Below are positions 36,844 through 46,474 of a stretch of 64,000 nt of DNA, piece after piece (within the stretch, counting starts at the first letter, position 1; every line of letters starts with the position of its first letter). This stretch comes from Verrucomicrobiia bacterium (GTDB taxonomy: Bacteria > Verrucomicrobiota > Verrucomicrobiia > Limisphaerales > UBA9464): the NCBI GenBank assembly GCA_019634635.1, contig JAHCBB010000007.1:1-64000 (forward strand), given 5' to 3'. The notes beneath the pieces are model-generated. The model saw only the letters and a list, made by a program, of their open reading frames with translations, had not been told where the DNA came from and made no database searches. Made by a program: the position numbers and the translations under genes.

Positions 36844-38391
36844 TCAGAACTGGGCTTCGAACCGCCCCTCGACAATCAACAGATCGCCCGGCGTGGGACC
36901 GCCGCTGACTGCGGAGTATCCGGCGTTCAACTGCCACCGGATGTAGCGATTCCAGTACCAGTTGAGACCACCCATGATGATGCGCATCCGGCCGCCCTCC
37001 ACCGCTCCATCGTTGAGGCCGAGCAGCGAAAGGCGTCCCGCCACTTCCCATGCGCCCCATCCGCTGTCCGGCCCCCACAGCGGGTGGGCAGGCTCCACCC
37101 GCGTGGGCAATCCGGTGAACCGGTTGTAGGGACGTGCTTCCCCGGTGAGCATCCACCCGGCCGACAGGTACCCCCCGTCAAAGTGCGTGCTCTGCCCATC
37201 GCGAAACACGCCAGCGTGGACATACTCCGCTTGGAGGAGGATGGGGCCCATCGCATGGACCGCCTCCAGTCCGCCGATCACCGAGGTCCGGGAATCAATG
37301 GTCCCGGTGTTGACCAGGAATGGTGCGATCCGGCTTTCCGGGCGGGCCTGGAACTGAATGTCTGCATCGCTCGAGAAGACAAAGGCCGCGCTGGCGCCCA
37401 AATGCAGCCAGTGATTCCGCCCGGCCAGGGGCAGACCCGTCAGGCGGACGATCGGCTGCGCGAGGGCCTGCGAGGCATTGCCGAAGTCCAGATCCGGGTT
37501 CTGTCCGATGGAGAAGAGGCCCGCCGTGGCCGTCATCCGCTCCCCCAGATAGGCGTCGTGCCACTCGATGCCCAGCCGGTTGCCCGGGCTGAACGCCGCA
37601 GTGCCCGCGGAGGGCTCCATGAAGGTGCGATTGCCGAAGCCCTCGAGGTTCCCCAAGGTCTGCGGCCCCGTAAGATATCCGATGGTGAGGTCTCCGAAGT
37701 GCGGCAGGTCCACGAACCGCCAGTAGGCCTTGTTGAGAAAGAATTCCCCGCCGATCAACCCCAGCTGCAGGTCGAACTGGTTGGTCAGCCACACGCCGAA
37801 TTCCCCCTGTGTCAGCACTTGGAAGGTCCGGAGTTGGACTCCGCCCGGCACGTCCAGGTCCCCCGAGGTGATCGCGAAATCCGCGGCGTCCACGGCCAGC
37901 CTCGCACCAATGCGGCCGCGAAGCCCAAAACGGGAATCCACCCAGGTGGCGTCGGCAACCATCGGATCGTTCAGGACGATGCGGGTGGAGAACTCGTAGC
38001 GAAGCCGGCCGTCCCAGTAGGTGCGCGCGACGAAATTCGTGCCCTTGGGCAGGGTGGGCCGCGGTGACAGCGGCAGCAGATCCGGGACCGGCGGCGGCCG
38101 GGTCAACGGGGTGGGGATGCTCGTCTCAAACAAGGACTCCAGGTCCTGACGATCCGAGTCCTCCGGGTGGAGGGGGCCGTCTTGCCGTTCATCGCGGGTG
38201 ACGGTCGCCACCGACGCCATGGGAATCGTCAAGCGGCCGTGATCGGTCGAGTCGAGCACCAGCTCCAGGGTCCCTTCCCGCACCACCGTTCCTTCAAACC
38301 GCTCGCCAGTCTTGAGGACCACGGTATCGGCCATGCCAACGGATGCCAGGAGCAGGGCGGCTGCCAGCCATCGGACGGCGGGCCACCGCAT
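36844..38391 (-). CDS. OprP/OprO-like outer-membrane porin with N-terminal SH3-like domain
   Basis: 515 residues from the ATG at 38391: a signal peptide (RWLAAALLLASVGMA), a small beta domain (about 21-70, DTVVLKTGERFEGTVVREG) of the type that often precedes other domains in Verrucomicrobia, a Pro-rich linker (about 85-115), then a beta-barrel with alternating amphipathic strands and a terminal aromatic (EGRFEAQF). Landmarks such as RLRYEFSTR, RAQFGLR-like RFGLRGRIG and GGLNWYWNRYIRWQLNAGYS match phosphate-selective porins. The substrate is not determinable. It converges with the secretion ATPase, 6 bp apart. A start at 38424 would add 11 residues. Confidence 0.82.
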   Translation of the reverse strand: MRWPAVRWLAAALLLASVGMADTVVLKTGERFEGTVVREGTLELVLDSTDHGRLTIPMASVATVTRDERQDGPLHPEDSDRQDLESLFETSIPTPLTRPPPVPDLLPLSPRPTLPKGTNFVARTYWDGRLRYEFSTRIVLNDPMVADATWVDSRFGLRGRIGARLAVDAADFAITSGDLDVPGGVQLRTFQVLTQGEFGVWLTNQFDLQLGLIGGEFFLNKAYWRFVDLPHFGDLTIGYLTGPQTLGNLEGFGNRTFMEPSAGTAAFSPGNRLGIEWHDAYLGERMTATAGLFSIGQNPDLDFGNASQALAQPIVRLTGLPLAGRNHWLHLGASAAFVFSSDADIQFQARPESRIAPFLVNTGTIDSRTSVIGGLEAVHAMGPILLQAEYVHAGVFRDGQSTHFDGGYLSAGWMLTGEARPYNRFTGLPTRVEPAHPLWGPDSGWGAWEVAGRLSLLGLNDGAVEGGRMRIIMGGLNWYWNRYIRWQLNAGYSAVSGGPTPGDLLIVEGRFEAQF

Positions 38392-38826
38392 CACACCGAG
38401 GGGTAAGGGATGGGGAAGCCGCATGCAGGACCTGCGGCGAGCCTGAGGCCATCGGAGCCTCCGGGGCAACCCATCGGACGGTGCGCCCGCGTCCCACTGA
38501 CGGAGGGTGTGGGGCGCAGCGTCAGGCCGTTGGGGGAGGATCCTCGGGGATCTGCGGCAGCGGCCTGCCCTGCAGCAGATGCACCTTCCAAACCAGTTTC
38601 AGGATGAGATTCACCAGTTCTTGTAGGAGGGACCACTGGAGATCCGAGGACGGCACGACGCCCTGAGACCGGGCAAGCCGGAGCTTTTCGAGAAGGCTCC
38701 GGAGCTCTGCGACCGTGCGGGATCAAGCACGCCGCCGCATGCCGAGCACCCGACGTCCTGCGGAGGACGAGGCACTCGGCGCAGGCCGGTCGTTGACGGT
38801 GTCCGGGTCGGCGGTACGATTCCTGC
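38392..38826. other. 435-bp gap, divergent promoter region with a possible decayed small ORF
   Basis: It lies between the porin (minus) and the PQQ-propeller gene (plus). On the minus strand from about 38722 down to a stop at 38522 runs a frame with an amphipathic, Leu-rich translation (VAELRSLLEKLRLARS and LLQELVNLILKLVW) but no ATG. The only in-frame ATG (38740) is followed five codons later by TGA (38723-38725). A GTG at 38656 would give a 44-residue peptide. Nothing else is recognisable. Confidence 0.3.
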
Positions 38827-40069
38827 GTGAAGCTGAAGACCGCATTTTTGACCGGGTTGGTGGGCTTGCCGGCGGTCGCGATCGCCCTGGCAGGCGACTG
38901 GCCGTTCTTCCGCGGACCCTCACACAACGGAATCTCGGAAGAGAAGAACTGGCTGGGGGCATGGCCCAGTGGAGAGCCGAAGCGGCTCTGGAAGCAATCG
39001 GTCGGCACTGGCTACTCGACGGTGAGCGTCTCCGGCGGCCGGGTGTACACGCTGGGCAACGCGGCCAATACGGACACGCTGTACTGTTTTGATGCCGGCA
39101 CCGGAAAGGAGATCTGGAAGTTTTCCTACCCCCAGAAGCTGGATCCGAAATACTACGAGGGGGGACCCAGCGCGACGCCAACCGTTGCGGACGACGTTGT
39201 GTATTCCATCAGCAAGCAGGGCGATGTGTTCTGCCTGGACGCCGCGACCGGACGCGAGATCTGGCGCCGCAACGTGAAGCAGGAGTTTGGGTTGACCGAT
39301 TCGGAATGGGGATTTTCCGGTTCTCCGTTTGTGGACGGCGAGGCGGTGCTGTTCAATGCCGGGTCCCACGGACTGTCCCTGAACCGACGGACCGGGGAGC
39401 GCCTCTGGGTTTCCGGGACGGCGGCCTCCGGCTACTCCAGCTTCACCCCGGTGACGTTCGCCGGAAACCGGGCACTGGCGGTGTTCGCAGCGAAGTCGCT
39501 GGTCATTCTGGATCCGGCCGACGGACGATCCCTCGCCAGCTTCCCGTGGGAGACCCAGTATGACGTCAATGCCCCGGATCCCGTCGCCGTCGGCAACGAT
39601 CTCCTCATCACCAGCGGCTACAAATTCCAGGAGAAGCCGGGAACCGGCGCCTCCGCCGCGCTGGTGCGCGCCGACGGTTCCGGTCTGCGAAAGGTCTGGC
39701 AGACACGGGACTTGGCGAGCCAGTTGTCCACGCCTGTGTATTACAACGGCTACATCTATGGCGTGACGGGCAACGGGGATGACCCGAGCTACCTCCGCTG
39801 TCTGGACCCCGGAACGGGTGCCCTGAAGTGGAGCTCGCCCAAGGCGTCCATGGGCAACCTCATGGCTGCGGACGGCAAGTTGATCTGGGTGGCCGGCAAT
39901 GGTGAATTGATCATCGTTGCGGCAAACCCGGAGGCCTATCAGGAACTGGCCCGGGCACAGGTCTCGGGCGGGCGGGTCTGGTCGGCTCCGGTGCTGGCCA
40001 ACGGACGACTCTACACCCGCAACTCCAAAGGGGAGGTCAGCTGCGTGGATGTGAAGGGCAGCGGCACCG

Positions 40070-40077
<8 letters not shown>
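38827..40077 (+). CDS. Secreted PQQ-type beta-propeller protein
   Basis: 416 residues with a signal peptide ([22 protein letters not shown]) and repeated PQQ/quinoprotein-like blades: [14 protein letters not shown] at the start, then [54 protein letters not shown] and [13 protein letters not shown]. Proteins of this type are exported beta-propellers common in Planctomycetes and Verrucomicrobia; some are alcohol-dehydrogenase-like, but no catalytic or calcium/PQQ-binding pair can be assigned here. A BamB-like scaffold role is another possibility. The start is GTG at 38827. The stop overlaps the convergent pyrG by 8 bp. Confidence 0.88.
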
Positions 40078-41698
<1,621 letters not shown>

Positions 41699-41834
41699 GG
41701 GCTCTCAGGCTCCCGGGGGTGCCCCGCGCCGGGAAGGAAAAAATGACCGCCGCCGGACGGCAGACCGCCGGCTTGACGTGCGGATACCTTTGGCCCGAGC
41801 GTGGCCACTGTCCCCGCAGCACGATTCGAAGGCC

Positions 41835-42719
41835 ATGAACGCCCCCCACCGCCCCCTCGTGGTGGTCACCGGCGCCAGCACCGGACTCGGCCTCGCGATC
41901 GCGCGGCGGCTGGCGACCCGGGCATGCCGCCTGGTTCTGACCGCCCGGAGCGAGTCGTTCCCACGGTTCGCCCGTGCCGGGCTGGAGGAATCCGACACAC
42001 TCGCCCTCAGGCCCCTGGACGTGGCCGTGGCGTCGGAGCGCGAGGCACTGATGGAGGAACTCCACCGCCGCTGGGGCGGTGTGGACGCCCTCGTGAACAA
42101 CGCCGGCATCGCCTACCGCACGGTGGTCGAACATTGGGACACGGCAGCCTGGGAGGAGATCATGGAGGTGGATGTCCGCGCTCCGATGGAGCTCACCCGG
42201 CTCGCCCTGCCCGCAATGCGGGCCCGGCGGTCCGGCCGGATCGTCAACATCTCGTCGGTCGGTGGCATGATGGCCATGCCGACGATGTCACTGTACAGCG
42301 CCGCCAAGTTTGCCCTCGAGGGCGCCACGGAGGCGCTCTGGTATGAGGTGCGGCCCTGGAACATCTCGGCCACCCTGGTTGAACCGGGGTTCATCCGTTC
42401 CGACTCCTTTCGCGCAACCCGGTTCACCCGGCACAGCTTCCGGGGTGCCATGGACGCCGGGGACCCGTACCATGAGCACTATCTGAGCATGGCGGACTTC
42501 ATCGAGTGGATGATGGAACGGGCCCCATCCACGCCGGAACGGGTCGCCCGCTGCGTCGAGCGCACGTTGTGGCGGAGGCGTCCGCCACTCCGCGTGTACG
42601 CCACGCCCGATGCCCATGTGTTTGCCCTCCTCCGGCGTCTCCTGCCGCGGGTCTTGTACCATGGCATTCTCTACCGCGCGCTGCCGCACATCCGGGCGTG
42701 GGGGTCCGGCACGGGGTGA
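41835..42719 (+). CDS. Short-chain dehydrogenase/reductase
   Basis: 294 residues. The Rossmann motif is TGASTGLGLA (12-21), NNAG is at 88-91, catalytic Ser is in NISS (140-141), with Tyr154 and Lys158 in YSAAK. PGFIRSD after the core is the usual substrate-loop start. The C-terminal 60 residues (VERTLWRRRPPLRVYATPDAH...) resemble SDRs acting on lipids or long-chain substrates, but the substrate is unknown. The ATG at 41835 was chosen; open frame to 41553 is antisense to pyrG. The 3' end overlaps the convergent fbiC by 49 bp. Confidence 0.9.
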   Translation: MNAPHRPLVVVTGASTGLGLAIARRLATRACRLVLTARSESFPRFARAGLEESDTLALRPLDVAVASEREALMEELHRRWGGVDALVNNAGIAYRTVVEHWDTAAWEEIMEVDVRAPMELTRLALPAMRARRSGRIVNISSVGGMMAMPTMSLYSAAKFALEGATEALWYEVRPWNISATLVEPGFIRSDSFRATRFTRHSFRGAMDAGDPYHEHYLSMADFIEWMMERAPSTPERVARCVERTLWRRRPPLRVYATPDAHVFALLRRLLPRVLYHGILYRALPHIRAWGSGTG

Positions 42720-44956
42720 CCGGCCGCCAACCGCGGCGTCGCCTGGCCGTATAGCGTGGTGCGTTGCCAGGGACTTCTGCGGGCACCGCGGATGGCGGAT
42801 TCAATCTGTTCGGGCGTCAGGCATTCCCCGTGGGGTCCGCCGCTTTCGCGGGTGATGCTCTCCTCGTAAAGCGTGCCGCCGAAGTCGTTGCATCCCCGGT
42901 GGAGCATCATCGCCGCCACCTCGGGTCCGAGTTTCACCCAACTCGTCTGCAGGTTGGGGATCTCCTCCCTGAAAAACAGTCGGGCCAGCGGGTACAGTAC
43001 GGACAGCCGCGCACGTCCCGACGCCGCCACCGACCCGCGGTCGCCCCCCTGCTCCCGGGCCAGTTCGACCCCGAGCCGGTTGCGTTGGGGCACAAATGCC
43101 AGGGGCACAAACTCGGTGAATCCCCCGGTCTGCCGCTGGAGGTGCCGCAGGAGATCCAGGTGACGCACCAGGTCGCTCCAGGACTCCCGATGGCCAAACA
43201 TCACCGTCGCCGTTGAGCGCAGGCCGCAACGGTGGGCGGCGGTGATGATCTCGACCCAGTCCGCGGTGCGCAGCTTGTCGGGCGACAGCTGGTCCCGCAG
43301 CGAGTCGTCGAGGATTTCGGCCGCGGTTCCGGGAACGGATCCAAGGCCGGCTTCGATCAATTTCCCGAAGATCCGCTCGAGGCTCCATCCGGTCTTCCGG
43401 CGCAGGGAATGAATCTCCATGGGCGAATACGCATGCAGATGCATCCAGGGGAAGGCGCGCTTGATGGCAGTCAGAAGGTCCCGGTAGTAGTCGAACCCGA
43501 GGTCCGGATGGATCCCTCCCTGCAGGCAGACCTCCGTCACCCACGGAGTTGCCGCAATCCGCTCCACCACGGCCTCAAGGCTTCGTGTGTAGGCCTCCGG
43601 ATGCCCTGGGGGACGGTAAAAGCCGCAAAAGCTGCAGTGGGTGATGCAGACGTTCGTAAAGTTGGCGTTGCGATTGACCACGTAGCTCACCCGGTCGCCA
43701 TGGAGCCGCTGATTCAACGCGGCGGCCGCGGCAGCCAGTTCCTCGGGTCCCGCACCGTCCCGTGTGGCGAGCTGGAGCGCTTCGCCAACACTCAGGGAAC
43801 CGCCCTGAAGCGGCTTGGACAGGAGTTCGCACGGTCTCCGTCGCACCCCGGTCTCCCGGATTGGCTCCGGGACGGTCCGCAGGTCAGGATTTCGGGCGGC
43901 GCGTTCCCGCAACACCGCGAGCACACGTTCGTGAATCCAGCCACGCTCGAGGAACCGGTCATAAACCGGCCACCGATGCCGGAGAGCGAGGCCCTGATCC
44001 CGGCAGGTCTCCACGTAGGCTGCGGGCGGTTCCCAAGGGTTGCGGGGATTGACGAGATCGCCGTCCGAGGAAATGCCGCCGAGATCATCCGTGACCGGCA
44101 GCAGCTCGCGCCAGAAGGGATTGATGTTGGGCGGGATCTGGATCGGGACATCCGGGGCGATCCGACGCCAGTGCGCGATGAGGTCGCGGTAATCGTCCAG
44201 GCGGGGTGGGGGCGCCTGCGGCAGGGTGGATCCAGCGTTGGGCACGTAGTTTTGAAGGATGATCTCCTGGAGGTGCCCGTGCCGGGCATGCGACTCGGCC
44301 AGGGCGTCCAGGGACCGCAGGCGCGATGCATGGGATTCGCCGAGTCCGATGAGGATGCCGCTGGTGAAGGGGATCCGGGCCCTGCCGGCCGCCTCCAGCG
44401 TGCGAAGCCGGCCGGCGGTGGTCTTCTCGGGGGCGACGCGGCGGTTGAAGGCGTCATCCACGTTCTCGAGCATCAACCCGAGGGAGGCGTTGACCCCGGC
44501 CAGCCGTTCGAGCTGACGGGCGGACAGCGCCCCAAGGTTCGAGTGCGGCAGGAGTCCGCGATCCAGGGCCCGCTCGCAGGCGTGGCGGGCAAACTCGATG
44601 AAGTTGGGGAACCCCCGGGTCCGGACCTCCTCGTGGATCCATGGCAGGCTGTCCGGGATCTCCCCGGAAAGGAACAGGATCTCGGTGGCTCCCTGGCGAA
44701 CCGCCAGGTCGAGCAGGCGCTCGAACTCCACCTCCGGGATCAGGCCGTCGTGGTCCGAGCGGTAGCCGCAGTACCGGCATCGCCACGGACAATCGTGGGT
44801 CAACGGGATCGTGAGCGATGGCGAGTACGTGAGCGTTCGGCGCACGGTCGGAGGATGGGCGTGCCTTCGGACCCGGTGAAGCGGGAAGGCATGGCGGGCA
44901 GGCGGGGGGACGGCATTGTCATTGCCGGGCCGGGGTGGTCTGTCTACCGTCCCCAT
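42671..44956 (-). CDS. fbiC: FO synthase, CofG-CofH fusion (coenzyme F420 precursor synthesis)
   Basis: 761 residues with two radical-SAM domains in one chain. The CofG half (about 40-370) has the cluster motif CPWRCRYC (C56, C60, C63). The CofH half (about 400-745) has CITHCSFC (C437, C441, C444), preceded by VSYVVNRNANFTN and followed by EVCLQGGIHPDLGFDYY. Together they join tyrosine and a ribityl-aminouracil to make 7,8-didemethyl-8-hydroxy-5-deazariboflavin (FO). FO is the chromophore core of F420 and also an antenna in some photolyases. No other F420 genes are in the window. The start is uncertain: the ATG at 44956 leaves 9 bp to the divergent tRNA, whereas a GTG at 44845 would begin just before the conserved TYSPSLTIPLTHDC and leave room for promoters. 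Confidence 0.92.
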   Translation of the reverse strand: MGTVDRPPRPGNDNAVPPPARHAFPLHRVRRHAHPPTVRRTLTYSPSLTIPLTHDCPWRCRYCGYRSDHDGLIPEVEFERLLDLAVRQGATEILFLSGEIPDSLPWIHEEVRTRGFPNFIEFARHACERALDRGLLPHSNLGALSARQLERLAGVNASLGLMLENVDDAFNRRVAPEKTTAGRLRTLEAAGRARIPFTSGILIGLGESHASRLRSLDALAESHARHGHLQEIILQNYVPNAGSTLPQAPPPRLDDYRDLIAHWRRIAPDVPIQIPPNINPFWRELLPVTDDLGGISSDGDLVNPRNPWEPPAAYVETCRDQGLALRHRWPVYDRFLERGWIHERVLAVLRERAARNPDLRTVPEPIRETGVRRRPCELLSKPLQGGSLSVGEALQLATRDGAGPEELAAAAAALNQRLHGDRVSYVVNRNANFTNVCITHCSFCGFYRPPGHPEAYTRSLEAVVERIAATPWVTEVCLQGGIHPDLGFDYYRDLLTAIKRAFPWMHLHAYSPMEIHSLRRKTGWSLERIFGKLIEAGLGSVPGTAAEILDDSLRDQLSPDKLRTADWVEIITAAHRCGLRSTATVMFGHRESWSDLVRHLDLLRHLQRQTGGFTEFVPLAFVPQRNRLGVELAREQGGDRGSVAASGRARLSVLYPLARLFFREEIPNLQTSWVKLGPEVAAMMLHRGCNDFGGTLYEESITRESGGPHGECLTPEQIESAIRGARRSPWQRTTLYGQATPRLAAGHPVPDPHARMCGSAR

Positions 44957-44965
44957 CGGTTTTGC

Positions 44966-45042
44966 GCACGGGTAGCTCAATTGGATAGAGCGTCGGTCTC
45001 CGAAGCCGAAGGTTGTGGGTTCGACCCCCGCCCCGTGCACCA
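44966..45042 (+). tRNA. tRNA-Arg (anticodon CCG)
   Basis: 77 nt including an encoded CCA. The acceptor stem GCACGGG pairs with CCCGTGC, the D stem is GCTC/GAGC, the anticodon stem TCGGT/GCCGA carries loop CTCCGAA (CCG at 34-36, reading CGG), and the T arm GTGGG-TTCGACC-CCCGC has one G-U pair. Its 3' end is the integration site of the downstream element and remains complete. Its promoter must lie inside the 5' end of the divergent fbiC frame. Confidence 0.97.
45015..45042 (+). repeat. attL: left direct repeat of the integrative element (tRNA-Arg 3' end)
   Basis: These 28 bases of the tRNA T arm, acceptor and CCA recur at 58137-58164 with one mismatch; the last 23 (45020-45042) are identical. 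This is the signature of tyrosine-recombinase insertion at a tRNA 3' end. Confidence 0.93.
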
Positions 45043-45104
45043 ATTATTTCTCCATGATAGTCAAAGACTTAGGTGGCTTTTGACGTTTCCTACTCGCCTC
45101 GTTA

Positions 45105-45143
45105 GGGACAGATTTGGGACAAATTGCCCCATGGTTCTGTCCC
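45105..45143. promoter_or_regulatory. 8-bp inverted repeat spanning the integrase start codon
   Basis: GGGACAGA (45105-45112) and TCTGTCCC (45136-45143) are perfect inverted copies with a 23-bp spacer that contains the ATG at 45131. It could be an operator or an mRNA stem covering the start. Pattern-based only. Confidence 0.35.
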
Positions 45144-46444
45144 CAACTCGCTCCGCTCGCAAAGGCGACAAGTTCCCGATTTCAATCCGCGATGGCAGTG
45201 CGGAGGTGAAGATCTACCACACACCGACGAAGGTTAAAGGCAAGGACTACGACCAGTTCACGGTTGCCTACTACCTCGGCAACGAGCGCATCCGCCGTCG
45301 CTTTTCCGACCTCGACCAGGCTCGGACCGAAGCCCAGGCCGCCGTCGTGAAGCTCGCCAATGCCGAGCACGAATCCCTCAAGCTCACCCCGGCCGACCGC
45401 GCGGTTTACGTCCAATGCCTTGAACTCGTCCGCGACCTCGGCAAGCCCCTCAACCTCGCCGTCGCCGAGTATGCCGACGCCTGCCGACGCCTGCCCGCCG
45501 GCGTTTCTCTGGCCGCCGCGGTGGACGACTACGTGCGCCGACGGGGTGCCGTGAGCGGTGACGCCGCCGTGGAGCAACTGATCGGTGAATTCATCGCGGC
45601 CAAGGCCAAGGCCGGCATGAGCGAGCGCCACCTCAAGGACCTCCGCTTCCGCCTCGGCCGGTTCGCCCAAGCCTTTCAATGCCCCGTTGGCACCATTACC
45701 ACCGCCCTCTTTGAGCGCTTTCTGGACACCCTCGGCGTGTCCGCCCGGTCCCGGGTCAACGAAATCACCTGCATCGGCTCCTTTATTCGCTACTGCGTGA
45801 AGCTCCGGAAGGCGCCGCGCGACCTGCTCGACGAAATCGCCGCCGTGCAACGGCCCAAGGCCGAACCGCCCGCGACGCTGACCTGGACCCCGGCGGAATT
45901 CCGCGAACTGCTGGAGCATGCCCCGGCCGAATTTGTGCCGTTCCTCGTGCTCGCCGGCTTCTGCGGCATGCGGACCAGCGAGGTCACCCGGGCCGACTGG
46001 AGCCACGTCACGCCCGAGGGCAACCACCTCGCCGTCATCACGCGCAAGGGGCGCACCCCGTCGCGGCGACTGGTGCCCCTGTGCGCCGCGGCGAAGGCAT
46101 GGATGGCCCCACACTGGCGCGCCGCTGGCCCGATCTGCCCGACCGACCGGGAGGACATCATTACCCGCCGGATACTTGCGCCGGTGAATGCCGCCCGGGT
46201 GGCCCGGGGTGAGGCGGCCACAGTCCGGTGGCGGGAGAATGGGCTCCGGCACAGCTTCGGCACCTTTCGCGTCGCTTTGACCGGTGACATCCCCCGCGTG
46301 TCGCTCGAAATGGGCAACAGCCCGCAGATGATCGTGAAACACTACCTCCAGCTTGCCACCCGCGAACAGGCCGAGGCGTGGTTCAGCCTCCTGCCGCCGG
46401 TTCCCGCCGACAACGTCATCCCGCTGCCGGTCAAAGCCGCTTGA
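45131..46444 (+). CDS. int: Tyrosine recombinase (integrase) of the tRNA-Arg element
   Basis: 437 residues: an N-terminal DNA-binding part, a SAM-like core-binding domain (about 125-245) and a catalytic domain with Arg281 in GFCGMRTSEV, box II as ENGLRHSFGTF (Arg373, His374) and the nucleophile Tyr405 in VKHYLQL. The box II histidine and the later His/Trp of classical integrases appear as Asn (N370 and EMGN), a pattern I recall from verrucomicrobial relatives rather than evidence of decay. The ATG at 45131 was chosen; the same frame is open back to 43232 only because it is antisense to fbiC and crosses the tRNA. It lies directly downstream of its tRNA target, and an inverted repeat covers its start. 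Confidence 0.95.
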   Translation: MVLSPTRSARKGDKFPISIRDGSAEVKIYHTPTKVKGKDYDQFTVAYYLGNERIRRRFSDLDQARTEAQAAVVKLANAEHESLKLTPADRAVYVQCLELVRDLGKPLNLAVAEYADACRRLPAGVSLAAAVDDYVRRRGAVSGDAAVEQLIGEFIAAKAKAGMSERHLKDLRFRLGRFAQAFQCPVGTITTALFERFLDTLGVSARSRVNEITCIGSFIRYCVKLRKAPRDLLDEIAAVQRPKAEPPATLTWTPAEFRELLEHAPAEFVPFLVLAGFCGMRTSEVTRADWSHVTPEGNHLAVITRKGRTPSRRLVPLCAAAKAWMAPHWRAAGPICPTDREDIITRRILAPVNAARVARGEAATVRWRENGLRHSFGTFRVALTGDIPRVSLEMGNSPQMIVKHYLQLATREQAEAWFSLLPPVPADNVIPLPVKAA

Positions 46445-46474
46445 CCCCGGCGGTCGCGTTGGCAGAACAGCTTC

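Noticed and set aside
44957..45043. N-terminal extension of fbiC beginning MVHGAGVEPTTFG
   Set aside because: This is the antisense translation of tRNA-Arg, a common false N-terminus; the real start is inside 44956.
43232..45130. 1070-residue frame that extends the integrase upstream
   Set aside because: The extra part is antisense to fbiC and runs through the tRNA; the integrase N-terminus begins at 45131.
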